51,371 nucleotides of DNA, taken from contig JAFQEO010000015.1 in assembly GCA_017399005.1 (NCBI GenBank), positions 1 through 51,371 on the forward strand, in the 5' to 3' direction. Made by a program: the position numbers and the translations under genes. Below, in pieces: positions 42,555 through 51,296 of the stretch. Position 1 is the stretch's first letter; the number at the start of each line of letters is the position of its first letter. The notes under the pieces are model-generated. The model ran no database searches and was not told where the DNA came from. It worked only from the letters and a program-made list of their open reading frames with translations. Source of the stretch: Peptococcaceae bacterium (lineage in GTDB: Bacteria; Bacillota; Peptococcia; Peptococcales; Peptococcaceae).

Positions 42555-44285
42555 TTACTCAGCTCCTTTCTGCTGGGAGGAATACACTTCCTGATAAATA
42601 GCATTATTGGCCAGCAGGTCTTCGTGGGTTCCTATAGCATTGATAGTACCCTCATCCATTACGATAATGCGGTCAGCATCCTGCACCGATGTAACGCGCT
42701 GTGCAATGATAATGGTGGTGGTATCCTTTAAATTCTGGCGGAACGATTGACGGATGCGGCTGTCGGTAGCGGTATCCACAGCACTGGTGCTGTCGTCCAG
42801 AATGATAATTTTCGGTTTTTTCAGCAGAGCACGGGCAATACAGAGCCGCTGTTTCTGGCCGCCGGACAGGTTTACGCCGCCCTGGCTTAAGTCGGTATCG
42901 TATCCCTGCGGGAAGGATGTAATAAAGTCATGTGCCTGTGCTGCCTGACATGCCTGAATGATTTCCTCATCGGTTGCGTCAGGGTTCCCCCAGCGGAGAT
43001 TTTCGCGGATACTGCCGGAGAACAGCACATTTTTCTGCAGTACCATAGCAACGGCGTCGTGCAGGGTATTCAGCCGGTATTCTTTTACATTGCGTCCTCC
43101 AACCAGAACATCGCCTTCGGTGGCATCGTACAGGCGTGGAATCAGCTGAACCAGCGTTGTTTTGGAAGAACCGGTACCGCCTAAAATCCCGATGGTCTGG
43201 CCGGATTCAATTTTCAGATTGATATCGTGCAGCACCGGCTTTTCGGCCTGACTGTCATTATACTGGAACGAAACATTGCGAAACTCGATGGAGCCGTCGT
43301 CCGGCTGCGGGTCATCGGAAATGTGTTCGTCAGTTAAATCCAGCGGTTCGTCAAATACTTCACAGATACGCTGAATCGATGCGCGCGACATGATAAACAT
43401 AATGAAAATCATAGAAATCATCATCAGAGACATCAGAATCTGAGAAATATAGCTGATAAAACTGAGCAGTTCCCCGGTTTCCATGTCACCGGCAATGATG
43501 AAGTTGCCGCCAAACCAGCAGACAGCAATAATACAACTATACATAACCAGCTGCATAATCGGACCGTTCCAGAGCAGAATTTTTTCAGCTTTCAGCTGTG
43601 CTTTCCGCAGCTGATCCGATGCATCATAAAAGGTCTCTTTTTCGTAGTCTTCGCGTACGAAGGCTTTTACCAGATGGATGGCTGTGAGGTTTTCCTGTAC
43701 ACGGGCATTCAGCTTATCGTATCTGGTGAGCATCTCCTGAAACAGTGGAAACGCTTTTGTAGAAATGACGTACAGAGCAATTCCCAGTACCGGAATGGCA
43801 AACAGAAAGATTTTTGCCAGCTGGCTGTTGATGTAAAACGCCATGAAGGTTGCGCACAGCAGCATCATAGGAGAGCGAACTGCGGTACGAATCAGCATCA
43901 TAAATGCCATCTGGGTATTATTAACGTCTGTTGTCAGGCGGGTAATCAGCGATGCTGTTGTGAAGCGATCGATATTGCGGAAGGAGAACTCCTGCACTTT
44001 ATAGAACAGCTTCTGGCGGATGCCTTTGGCAAATCCGGCCCCGGCGATGGCGGCAAAGCGACCGGCCAGAACACCGGCAGTTAAAGACAGGAGTGCCATG
44101 CCGATCATCAGCAGCCCCATGCGGGTTACATAGCCCACATCTCCGTTGGCAATCCCCACGTCAATAATTTTTGCCATAACCAGCGGCATCAGAATTTCCA
44201 TAAATACTTCAATTAATATAATGGATGGTGCAAGTAATGCGTATTTTCGATACTGTCCCAGACAGGACAATAAATGTTTAATCAT
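42555..44285 (-). CDS. Heterodimeric ABC exporter, degenerate-site subunit
   Basis: This 576-aa half-transporter has six membrane helices and an ATPase domain with Walker A ILGGTGSSKTTLV and a canonical signature NLSGGQKQRLCIARAL. Walker B is IIILDDSTSAVD: the catalytic Glu is replaced by Asp. The switch residue before RVTSV is Gln (IIIAQRVTS) where His is expected. Both substitutions mark the inactive half of a heterodimeric exporter. I start at the ATG at 44285, 8 nt after AAAGGAG; the frame extends to 44327 without a ribosome-binding site. Confidence 0.93.
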   Translation of the reverse strand: MIKHLLSCLGQYRKYALLAPSIILIEVFMEILMPLVMAKIIDVGIANGDVGYVTRMGLLMIGMALLSLTAGVLAGRFAAIAGAGFAKGIRQKLFYKVQEFSFRNIDRFTTASLITRLTTDVNNTQMAFMMLIRTAVRSPMMLLCATFMAFYINSQLAKIFLFAIPVLGIALYVISTKAFPLFQEMLTRYDKLNARVQENLTAIHLVKAFVREDYEKETFYDASDQLRKAQLKAEKILLWNGPIMQLVMYSCIIAVCWFGGNFIIAGDMETGELLSFISYISQILMSLMMISMIFIMFIMSRASIQRICEVFDEPLDLTDEHISDDPQPDDGSIEFRNVSFQYNDSQAEKPVLHDINLKIESGQTIGILGGTGSSKTTLVQLIPRLYDATEGDVLVGGRNVKEYRLNTLHDAVAMVLQKNVLFSGSIRENLRWGNPDATDEEIIQACQAAQAHDFITSFPQGYDTDLSQGGVNLSGGQKQRLCIARALLKKPKIIILDDSTSAVDTATDSRIRQSFRQNLKDTTTIIIAQRVTSVQDADRIIVMDEGTINAIGTHEDLLANNAIYQEVYSSQQKGAE

Positions 44286-44343
44286 TGCATCAGCTCCTTT
44301 TTCAGAAATAACATAAAGAAATAGCATGATATGTAACCTTTAT

Positions 44344-44373
44344 ATTATAACGGTTAGGAAGCAGTGATTGCAA
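44344..44373 (-). promoter_or_regulatory. ABC exporter promoter
   Basis: On the minus strand, TTGCAA and TATAAT are separated by 18 bp, about 60 bp before the first exporter gene. Confidence 0.65.
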
Positions 44374-44504
44374 TACCTTGTCATGTTACGTTTTGATTAC
44401 AAACCAGAAGTAAGCGGGATGGCCTGTGCACGTTCAAAAAAGAACGCAGGACGAAACAGAATGTGATATAATAAACGGTAGAAAACATAAAGAGGGGATT
44501 GCAG

Positions 44505-45254
44505 ATGACGGAACAGAAAAAAGAAATTGTGCTGGTGACCGGTGCATCGGGCGGTATTGGAAAAGCAGTGGCAGAAAAATTTGCACTGGCCGGATATCCG
44601 GTAGTGCTGCATTATCATAAAGGAACAGAACGGGCAGAGGCTTTACAGAAAGAGTTAGCGGAGCAGGGCTGTATTGTTATGACGCAGCAGGCAGATTTGC
44701 GCAGCAGCACACAGGTGACGCAGATGATTGAGCGGATAACACAGCAATGGGGCCCGGTCGGGATTCTGATAAACAATGCCGGTATTGCGCAGCAGAAGTT
44801 GTTTACCGATATTACCGATGAAGAATGGCGCGATATGTTTGCGGTTCACGTAGACGGAGCCTTTTATTGCAGCCGTGCGGTTCTTCCTGCTATGATTCAG
44901 AAAAAACGGGGATGCATTATCAATGTGTCGTCTATGTGGGGGCAGATTGGCGGTTCCTGTGAAGTGCATTACTCAGCAGCCAAAGGTGCCCTTCAGGCTA
45001 TGACACAGGCACTGGCCAAAGAAGTGGGGCCGTCAGGCATTCGTGTGAACTGCGTGGCACCGGGTGTGATTCTGACCGAGATGAATACCCGGATGTTTGA
45101 TGAAGAAACGCTGGATGCCCTGCGGGAAGAAACACCGCTGGAAAAACTGGGGGCTGCAGAGGATGTGGCAAGTATGATTTATTATCTGTCCACAGAAGAA
45201 GCCGGTTTTATCACCGGGCAGATTATCGGTGTAAATGGCGGCATGGTAATCTGA
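44505..45254 (+). CDS. Short-chain dehydrogenase/reductase (FabG-like)
   Basis: This 249-aa NAD(P)-dependent oxidoreductase has the cofactor loop VTGASGGIGKAVAEKF, the structural INNAGIAQQ, and the catalytic Ser of NVSSMWGQ with the YxxxK in HYSAAKGALQ. The C-terminus ITGQIIGVNGGMVI is typical of classical SDRs such as FabG (3-oxoacyl-ACP reductase). With no fatty-acid genes adjacent, the substrate is uncertain. I use the ATG at 44505, 7 nt after AGAGGGG; an upstream TTG at 44499 is too close. A TATAAT at 44467-44472 is the probable -10. Confidence 0.92.
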   Translation: MTEQKKEIVLVTGASGGIGKAVAEKFALAGYPVVLHYHKGTERAEALQKELAEQGCIVMTQQADLRSSTQVTQMIERITQQWGPVGILINNAGIAQQKLFTDITDEEWRDMFAVHVDGAFYCSRAVLPAMIQKKRGCIINVSSMWGQIGGSCEVHYSAAKGALQAMTQALAKEVGPSGIRVNCVAPGVILTEMNTRMFDEETLDALREETPLEKLGAAEDVASMIYYLSTEEAGFITGQIIGVNGGMVI

Positions 45255-45279
45255 TAATAAACGGAATACTGTAATTGTA

Positions 45280-45310
45280 TGCAGCTTGTAGAGAAACAGG
45301 CTGCATTTTT
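45280..45310 (+). terminator. Terminator of the SDR gene
   Basis: GCAGC-T-TGT pairs with ACA-G-GCTGC across a short loop, followed by TTTTT. Confidence 0.75.
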
Positions 45311-45534
45311 ATTGATTAGTATATATAAATAGAGGCGCTGTCTGAAAATCATAACTGGTAAAAATAGAAATGTGTCGATAATTTGAAAGTAAAACTTTTA
45401 TTAAGCTGCACAAATCAACCGGAAATCTGCATATGAAATGCACAATTGCGATTTTTAGTACAATTTTGCATCAAAAAGAAAGGGCGCATAGAGAAATATA
45501 ATACTGGCATTAGTTATACTTATTGAAAAAGGGG
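45311..45534. other. Intergenic region upstream of the symporter gene
   Basis: About 220 bp of AT-rich sequence has no gene. I looked for a glycine riboswitch because of the downstream transporter and did not see one; no repeat or operator stands out. Confidence 0.5.
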
Positions 45535-45563
45535 TTGCAATTTTCAGAATAGTATAGTATTAT
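45535..45563 (+). promoter_or_regulatory. Promoter of the AGCS symporter gene
   Basis: TTGCAA and TATTAT are separated by 17 bp, about 65 bp before the start codon. Confidence 0.7.
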
Positions 45564-45627
45564 TATCCACAAGAAAAAGACATGTATCCTTAAGAAGAGG
45601 ACATTGTCAAGAGGGGGATTAATTATT

Positions 45628-47022
45628 ATGGTTCAAACAATTGAAAGCGTTAATGGTATTATTAACGGCTTCGTGTGGGGTCCGGTTATGCTGTTACTGC
45701 TGGTAGGCACCGGGATTCTGCTGACAATTCGTGCGGGGTTCCCGCAGATTCTGAAACTGGGTTCGATTCTGAAACACACAGTAGGGACATTATTCGGACC
45801 TGATGCACACAAAAAAGATGAAGCTGGGATTTCTCCTTATCAGGCTGTAGCAACAGCTCTGGCTTCCACAGTAGGTACTGGTAACATCACAGGGGTAGCA
45901 ACTGCAATCGTAGCAGGGGGTCCTGGTGCTGTATTCTGGATGTGGATCAGTGCTCTGTTCGGCACCATGACCAAATTCGCCGAAGTTACTCTGGCTGTTA
46001 AATTCCGTCAGAAAAACGAACGCGGTGAATGGGTAGGGGGCCCGATGTACTACATGGAAAACGGCCTGAACATGAAATGGCTGGGTGTTATCTTCGCATG
46101 TCTGGCAACACTGGCTTCTTTCGGTATCGGCAACATGACACAGTCTAACTCCATCGCTACTGCATTAAACACTACAGTAGGGATTCCTAACGAAATCACA
46201 GGTATTGTGGTAGCAGCAATTGTTGGTATCGTTATTTTAGGCGGTATCAAACGTATCGCACAGGTTACAGAAAAATTAGTGCCTGCAATGGGTGCTCTGT
46301 ATGTAATCCTGGGTCTTGTTACAATCATTATGAACCTCGACAAACTGCCGGGTGCATTTGCAATCATCTTCCAGTGCGCATTTAACCCTCAGGCAGCTAT
46401 GGGTGGGGTATTAGGTTACACCATCATGAATGCAATCCGCTTCGGTTTTGCCCGCGGCGTATTCTCCAACGAAGCTGGTTTAGGTAGTGCGCCTATCGCT
46501 CACGCAGCAGCAAACACCGACAATCCTGTAAAACAGGGTATGTGGGGTGCATTTGAAGTTCTTTTCGATACCTTCATCATTTGTACCATTACCTCTCTGG
46601 TAGTAGTAATGAGTGGTCTGTGGGATCCAACTCAGAACCTGGGCTTAGACGGTGCAGCATTATCTATCGCAGCGTTCCAGGCATCTCTGGGCAGTGTAGG
46701 TGCAGCTGGTGTTACCATCGGTACTGTACTGTTCGCATTATCCACTCTGCTGGGCTGGTCCTACTATGGTGAAAAATCCATCGAGTACCTGTTCAAAACA
46801 AAATCCTGGGTTGGTTATGTAAAACTGGGTTACAAAGTAGTATTTATCGTAGCTGCATTTATCGGTTCCATTGGTGGTCTGCAGCTGATCTGGGCTATTG
46901 CAGATACCCTGAACGGCTTAATGGCAATCCCTAACTTAATTGCTCTGGTACTGTTAAGCGGCACTGTAACCAAAATGGTTAAAGATTACTTTAAAGAAGA
47001 AAAAGCTAACAAAAAAGCATAA
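45628..47022 (+). CDS. Alanine/glycine:cation symporter (AGCS family)
   Basis: This is a Na+-coupled uptake carrier for alanine or glycine. The 464-aa membrane protein has about ten helices and the family signatures ALASTVGTGNITGVATAI (Na+/substrate site), GGPGAVFWMW, GGPMYYMENGL and FSNEAGLGSAPIAHAAA. I use the ATG at 45628 behind AGAGGGGGA; the frame extends to a TTG at 45604 that overlaps the ribosome-binding site. Codon use is strongly biased, as in fhs, suggesting high expression, which would fit growth on amino acids. Confidence 0.95.
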   Translation: MVQTIESVNGIINGFVWGPVMLLLLVGTGILLTIRAGFPQILKLGSILKHTVGTLFGPDAHKKDEAGISPYQAVATALASTVGTGNITGVATAIVAGGPGAVFWMWISALFGTMTKFAEVTLAVKFRQKNERGEWVGGPMYYMENGLNMKWLGVIFACLATLASFGIGNMTQSNSIATALNTTVGIPNEITGIVVAAIVGIVILGGIKRIAQVTEKLVPAMGALYVILGLVTIIMNLDKLPGAFAIIFQCAFNPQAAMGGVLGYTIMNAIRFGFARGVFSNEAGLGSAPIAHAAANTDNPVKQGMWGAFEVLFDTFIICTITSLVVVMSGLWDPTQNLGLDGAALSIAAFQASLGSVGAAGVTIGTVLFALSTLLGWSYYGEKSIEYLFKTKSWVGYVKLGYKVVFIVAAFIGSIGGLQLIWAIADTLNGLMAIPNLIALVLLSGTVTKMVKDYFKEEKANKKA

Positions 47023-47044
47023 GAACTGCGCTGAGAAAGCGTTT

Positions 47045-47079
47045 AAAGGGGGAGGCCAGCTTTGGCCTCCCCCTTTTTT
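47045..47079 (+). terminator. Symporter gene terminator
   Basis: A 13-bp GC-rich stem (AAGGGGGAGGCCA with TGGCCTCCCCCTT) has a 4-nt loop, followed by a T run. Confidence 0.95.
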
Positions 47080-47216
47080 GCAGATTTTCAGTTTTAAAAT
47101 AAAATAACAAGAAAGACTATTACAAAGAAAGTAAATATGATATAATATTTATTTAGCCAAGTAAATAAATAGTGGCTGGCCATTGAATAGTTTAGATGTA
47201 AAAGGGGCGATTTCCG

Positions 47217-47618
47217 ATGCTGGATATTACATACGAAGGAAATCCGGCGGAGTTGCCGGGCTTAACCTTAGCTTATGTAGGGGATGCAGTTTATGAACTG
47301 TATGTGCGGGAAAAAATTCTGAAACAGAGCGTGAAAGCACATAATCTGCATTATCTTGCAGTAAAACGAGTAAATAATAATACACAGGCAGCACTGCTTC
47401 TGAAAGTGGAGCCGGAACTGACTGAAATCGAGCAGAGCGTAGCGCGCAGAGGCCGCAATGCCAAAGGGATTGTGCCCAAAAATGCCGATGTACAGACCTA
47501 TCGTAAAAGTACCGGGCTGGAAGCTCTGGTAGGGTATCTGTATTTAAAACAGGACAAAGAGCGTTTAAACTGGCTGCTGAATCAGATTGAGGAGGTTGTG
47601 CGTGATGCGGCTCACTAA
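47217..47618 (+). CDS. mrnC: Mini-ribonuclease III
   Basis: MrnC is a ribonuclease III without the RNA-binding domain that trims 23S rRNA precursors. The 133-aa protein has the RNase III fold motifs LAYVGDAVYELYVRE (metal-binding Asp) and STGLEALVGYLYL (metal-binding Glu). It starts a conserved block (mrnC-thyX-rlmB-yacP-sigH) and overlaps the thyX start by 14 bases. Confidence 0.96.
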   Translation: MLDITYEGNPAELPGLTLAYVGDAVYELYVREKILKQSVKAHNLHYLAVKRVNNNTQAALLLKVEPELTEIEQSVARRGRNAKGIVPKNADVQTYRKSTGLEALVGYLYLKQDKERLNWLLNQIEEVVRDAAH

Positions 47619-48933
47619 TTATGAGGGAACTGATTTTCTTCCGGTTTCGGTTTTTCTGGAACAGAATCCGGATGCCGATAGAGAAACCGTGCAGGAACTG
47701 TTGAAAACCTGCAATGTATCGTTTGTGCTGGAAGGGATTAACCGCTGGCAGAGCACGATGATCTGCGAACGCAAAGACTCTTATGTGCAGCAGAGCCAGC
47801 GATATGTCACCATGACCAGTGATGGCTATACACTGCCTGCCATGGATGAAGAAGATACCAGAAAAGCAGAAGAACTGATTGGGAAAGCATTTGCTTTATA
47901 TGAAGAAATGTCAAAACTGAAAGGCGAGTTTAAAGGCCGTCCAAAAGCGGAACATTATCTGTACGGGATTCCTGTGGAAGATGCCCGTTATATCCTGCCG
48001 CTGGCGGTAAAAACAAATCTGAGTGTGGCTACCACCGGAGATAAACTGCTGGAATGGTTTAAAATGATAAAACATCCGCAGGATAGGCATCTGTTTGCCG
48101 ATGTACATGAGGCATTGATGCATGTTTTACCGGATGCACTGGCAAGATGGCTGGATAACCAGGTATATATCTATGCCAATGAAGAGGTACTGAATCAGTA
48201 CTATCAGGCGGAATTGCAAGAAATTACACCGGAGAAACCGGTAGTACTGCTTCGTACATTTGAACAGCCGGAACTGAAAGCGGGGCTGGGTTCTTTAACC
48301 AGTACCAAGGCGGAACCTCCATCGGAAGTGCTGCAACAGTGGGGCGAAGAAGCCGCGGTAAAAGCCAAAGGTGTGACAAAGCGTGTAATGAGCTATGGGC
48401 ATACCAGTGTGGCGGAACAGTGCCGCACCACATTTGGGATGATGTTCAGTCTGGTAACATGGCATCAGCAGGTGCGTCATCGTCTGCCGAATACATTCCG
48501 CGAATCCTGGGAGAATCTCCTGCTGGATGAAAACCGTCCGCCTGTAATTCCGCAGACGGTTATCGATGGCGGCTTTGCAGAGCCTTATTATAATCTGGTA
48601 AAGGAAATGCAGCGTTTTCAGCGGTATCTGGCAGAGCGATATGACGGAGGACAGTGGCGGTATTTTCTGCTGAACTGTCAGCAGGTGAAAGTGATTACCA
48701 GTACCAATGCCCGCATGGATTGCGGCATGCTGCAGGAAAGAATCTGTAACAATGCCCAGTGGGAAATTAACCGGATAGCCGTTGCCAAGCTGGCAGAACT
48801 GCGAAAGTTATCCGATATTTTATATCAGTACGCAGTGCCGTCCTGTGTGTACGGTGCCTGCAAAGAAGGAAAAATGACCTGCGGCCGGGCGGCAGAAATG
48901 CGGGAGAAATACCGGCTGAAAGAGGACGTATAG
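47605..48933 (+). CDS. thyX: Flavin-dependent thymidylate synthase with two tandem ThyX-like halves
   Basis: ThyX makes dTMP from dUMP using FAD, NADPH and methylene-THF. At 442 aa it is about twice the usual 220-250. The C-terminal half (from about residue 205) is a standard ThyX: SYGHTSVAEQC, the signature RHRLPNTFRES (RHRx7S), LNCQQVKVITSTNARMDCGM and a late CVYGACKEGKMTCG. The N-terminal half is a diverged copy (NRWQSTMICERKDSYVQQSQRYVTM, YGIPVEDARYILPLAV), in which the RHR triplet has become ERK. I start at 47605, 9 nt after GAGGAGG and inside the mrnC end. It depends on the folate pool that Fhs helps feed. Confidence 0.92.
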   Translation: MRLTNYEGTDFLPVSVFLEQNPDADRETVQELLKTCNVSFVLEGINRWQSTMICERKDSYVQQSQRYVTMTSDGYTLPAMDEEDTRKAEELIGKAFALYEEMSKLKGEFKGRPKAEHYLYGIPVEDARYILPLAVKTNLSVATTGDKLLEWFKMIKHPQDRHLFADVHEALMHVLPDALARWLDNQVYIYANEEVLNQYYQAELQEITPEKPVVLLRTFEQPELKAGLGSLTSTKAEPPSEVLQQWGEEAAVKAKGVTKRVMSYGHTSVAEQCRTTFGMMFSLVTWHQQVRHRLPNTFRESWENLLLDENRPPVIPQTVIDGGFAEPYYNLVKEMQRFQRYLAERYDGGQWRYFLLNCQQVKVITSTNARMDCGMLQERICNNAQWEINRIAVAKLAELRKLSDILYQYAVPSCVYGACKEGKMTCGRAAEMREKYRLKEDV

Positions 48934-48978
48934 AGATATCGTTATTTTGAAAAACGGGAAAGAATAGAGGCGTATATT

Positions 48979-49710
48979 ATGGGAGATATTTTTGGACGCA
49001 ATCCGGTTATGGAAGCATTAAAAACCAATCGCACCATCAATAAAATCTGGGTAGTAAAAGGGGAACAGAAAGGTTCCATTCGTGAAATCCTGGCTCTTGC
49101 AAAAGAAAAACGGGTTATGGTGCAGATGGTGGAACGCAATAAATTAGACAGCATGTTTCCACATCAGAACCATCAGGGTGTAGCAGCTTCGGTTGCTTCC
49201 GCTGATTATGTAGACTGGCAGGATATTCTGGATTCTGCTCGCAAAAAAGGGGAAGATCCGTTTATCGTAATTCTGGACGAACTGGAAGACCCGCATAACT
49301 TAGGTGCCATTCTGAGAAGTGTGGATGCTGTTGGCGCTCATGGTGTTATCATTCCAAAACGTCGTGCTGTTCCGCTGACAGATGGTGTTGCAAAAGCGTC
49401 TGCCGGTGCCATTGAACATGTGCCGGTAGCTCGTGTAAGCAATATTGTACAGGTTATTGAAGAATTGAAAAAACAGGGTGTATGGGTTGCGGGAGCGCAT
49501 ATGCATGGCAACTATATGCACAAACAGGATTTAACCGGCCCGCTGGCAATCGTTATTGGCAGTGAAGGCAAAGGCTTAGGCAAACTGGTCAGCGAAAGCT
49601 GTGACTATATTGTATCCATTCCAATGCAGGGCAAAATCAATTCTCTGAATGCATCTGTAGCAGCCGGTGTGCTGTTATATGAGGCTTATCGGCAGCGCCA
49701 TGCGGAGTAA
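48979..49710 (+). CDS. rlmB: 23S rRNA (guanosine-2'-O-)-methyltransferase RlmB, TrmH/SpoU family
   Basis: This 243-aa SPOUT methyltransferase uses S-adenosylmethionine to methylate G2251 of 23S rRNA. The N-terminal RNA-binding substrate domain begins FGRNPVMEALK. The three SPOUT motifs follow: ILDELEDPHNLGAILRS, IVIGSEGKGLGKLV and VSIPMQGKINSLNASVAAGVLLYE, which form the knot and SAM site. It lies 45 bp after thyX and ends 3 bp before yacP. Confidence 0.95.
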   Translation: MGDIFGRNPVMEALKTNRTINKIWVVKGEQKGSIREILALAKEKRVMVQMVERNKLDSMFPHQNHQGVAASVASADYVDWQDILDSARKKGEDPFIVILDELEDPHNLGAILRSVDAVGAHGVIIPKRRAVPLTDGVAKASAGAIEHVPVARVSNIVQVIEELKKQGVWVAGAHMHGNYMHKQDLTGPLAIVIGSEGKGLGKLVSESCDYIVSIPMQGKINSLNASVAAGVLLYEAYRQRHAE

Positions 49711-49713
49711 TGC

Positions 49714-50223
49714 ATGAAAGAATATTTAATTGTAGATGGATATAATATTATTGGAGCCTGGCCGGAATTGCAGGAACTGAAGGAAGAAAATCTGGAATAT
49801 GCCAGAGTGCGGCTCATTGAACTGCTTTCGGTTCATGCAGCGCTGAGCAAACGCAAGGTCATTCTTGTATTTGATGCCTATCAGGTAAAGCATAACAATG
49901 GTTCCCGGGAAACCATCCAGGGAATCGAAGTGATTTATACCAAAGAAAATGTGACGGCGGATATGGCTATCGAGCGGCTTACCGCACAGATACCAAAGCA
50001 TCAGAAAGTATTTGTGGCCACTTCTGACCGTTTACAGCAGGAAACCATCTGGGGAAAAGGCGCATTTCGCATTTCTGCGAAAGAGCTGAAACGGGAACTG
50101 GAACTAACCGAGAAAGAACATAAGCCACACTACACACCGCAATTGTATGTATCCAATCGGCTGGAGGACCGGATTGATCCGGAAGTAAGAAAGAAACTGG
50201 AAAAATTATCTAGAAACAACTAG
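49714..50223 (+). CDS. NYN domain ribonuclease (YacP/Rae1 family)
   Basis: This 169-aa PIN/NYN-fold nuclease has YLIVDGYNIIGAWPEL at its start and acidic positions at LVFDAY, TKENVTADMAIER and VATSDRLQQ. These form the metal site. The Bacillus relative YacP (Rae1) cuts mRNA in the ribosomal A site. Its usual chromosomal place, between rlmB and sigH, is kept. It starts three bases after the rlmB stop. Confidence 0.93.
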   Translation: MKEYLIVDGYNIIGAWPELQELKEENLEYARVRLIELLSVHAALSKRKVILVFDAYQVKHNNGSRETIQGIEVIYTKENVTADMAIERLTAQIPKHQKVFVATSDRLQQETIWGKGAFRISAKELKRELELTEKEHKPHYTPQLYVSNRLEDRIDPEVRKKLEKLSRNN

Positions 50224-50229
50224 GGTTCA

Positions 50230-50258
50230 TTGACAGCTGGAAAAGGCAGCTATATAAT
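50230..50258 (+). promoter_or_regulatory. sigH promoter
   Basis: TTGACA and TATAAT, a perfect consensus, are separated by 17 bp, 29 bp before the start codon. Confidence 0.9.
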
Positions 50259-50287
50259 TGTGGTAAAAAGTGGAAAGGGGCGGAATG

Positions 50288-50941
50288 ATGGAACAGACCG
50301 CACAACAACTGGATATGCTTGAACTGGAACATCTGAGTGATGAGGAAATTGTGGAGCTGGCCAAATACGGAAATGTTGGCGCGCTGGAATATCTCATTAA
50401 TAAATATAAAAACTTTGTCCGGGCAAAAGCGAGAACCTATTTTCTGATAGGGGCAGACAGAGAGGATATTATTCAGGAAGGCATGATTGGTTTATATAAG
50501 GCTATTCGTGACTATCGATATGATCGCCAGGCATCGTTTCGCGCCTTTGCCGAAATCTGCGTAACCAGACAGATTATTACGGCCATCAAAACCGCCACCC
50601 GGCAGAAACATATCCCTCTGAATTCTTATGTTTCTCTAAATAAACCGGTGTTTGACGAAGAGTCGGAGCGAACACTGGGTGAAGTGGTGGTAACAGAAAA
50701 AGACGGGAACCCGGAAGATCTGTTTATCAATCAGGAGAATCTGATGGATATTGAAAGCACCATGCACAAAATTCTCAGCCCTCTGGAGCAGGAAGTTGTG
50801 AATCTGTATCTGGAAGGAAAGTCTTATCAGGAAATTGCAGAACATCTGGGACGGCATGTGAAATCGGTAGATAACGCTCTGCAGCGCGTAAAACGCAAGC
50901 TGGAGCAGTATCTGGACAAGCGGGAAGACGTCGTAAAATAA
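50288..50941 (+). CDS. sigH: RNA polymerase sigma-H factor
   Basis: Sigma H serves early-sporulation and transition-phase promoters. The 217-aa protein has region 2 (ALEYLINKYKNFVRAKART, REDIIQEGMIGLYKAIRDY, FAEICVTRQIITAIKTATR) and a region 4 ending GKSYQEIAEHLGRHVKSVDNALQRVKRKL. It is assigned as SigH, not SigF/G, by this pattern and by its place after yacP and before the tRNA/secE-type region. Two ATGs (50285, 50288) follow AAAGGGG; I take the second for spacing. It would be the sigma factor expected to help read spoIIA. Confidence 0.95.
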   Translation: MEQTAQQLDMLELEHLSDEEIVELAKYGNVGALEYLINKYKNFVRAKARTYFLIGADREDIIQEGMIGLYKAIRDYRYDRQASFRAFAEICVTRQIITAIKTATRQKHIPLNSYVSLNKPVFDEESERTLGEVVVTEKDGNPEDLFINQENLMDIESTMHKILSPLEQEVVNLYLEGKSYQEIAEHLGRHVKSVDNALQRVKRKLEQYLDKREDVVK

Positions 50942-50977
50942 AAAAAGAAAAAAACTAAAAAAAGTTTGAAAAAGTTG

Positions 50978-51006
50978 TTGACAATTTGGTAGGGTGCATA
51001 TATAAT
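50978..51006 (+). promoter_or_regulatory. tRNA operon promoter
   Basis: TTGACA and TATAAT, a perfect consensus, are separated by 17 bp, with transcription expected about 15-20 bp before the first tRNA. Confidence 0.93.
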
Positions 51007-51028
51007 ATCATTTGTTGGCAGTACTTCT

Positions 51029-51110
51029 GGAGGGGTTCCCGAGTGGCCAAAGGGGACGGACTGTAAATCCGTTGGCTCCGCCTTCGAAGGTTCGAATCCT
51101 TCTCCCTCCA
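51029..51110 (+). tRNA. tRNA-Tyr (GTA)
   Basis: This is an 82-nt class II tRNA with acceptor GGAGGGG paired to TCCCTCC (one G-U), the anticodon GTA at 51063-51065, a long variable arm and a TTCGAAT T-loop. CCA is not encoded. Confidence 0.95.
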
Positions 51111-51120
51111 CTTTTTCTAT

Positions 51121-51196
51121 CGCGGGATGGAGCAGTTGGTAGCTCGTCGGGCTCATAACCCGAAGGCCGGAGGTTCGAGTCCTTCTCCCGCAACCA
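51121..51196 (+). tRNA. Initiator tRNA-fMet (CAT)
   Basis: The anticodon is CAT (51154-51156). Base 1 (C) faces an A at position 72, an unpaired end that marks initiator tRNAs. The anticodon stem has the three consecutive G-C pairs (GGG/CCC) needed for initiation. The 3' CCA is encoded. Confidence 0.95.
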
Positions 51197-51200
51197 ACTT

Positions 51201-51273
51201 GCTTGTATAGCTCAGTCGGTAGAGCGTTACCTTGGTAAGGTAAAGGTCACCAGTTCGATTCTGGTTACAAGCT
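51201..51273 (+). tRNA. tRNA-Thr (GGT)
   Basis: GCTTGTA pairs with TACAAGC in the acceptor stem. The anticodon loop TTGGTAA gives GGT at 51234-51236, and the T-loop is TTCGATT. CCA is not encoded. Confidence 0.95.
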
Positions 51274-51296
51274 TTTTTATAAAGTTTATATAATAT

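Noticed and set aside
45311-45534. Glycine riboswitch before the alanine/glycine symporter
   Set aside because: No tandem aptamer-like conserved core was seen in the AT-rich leader.
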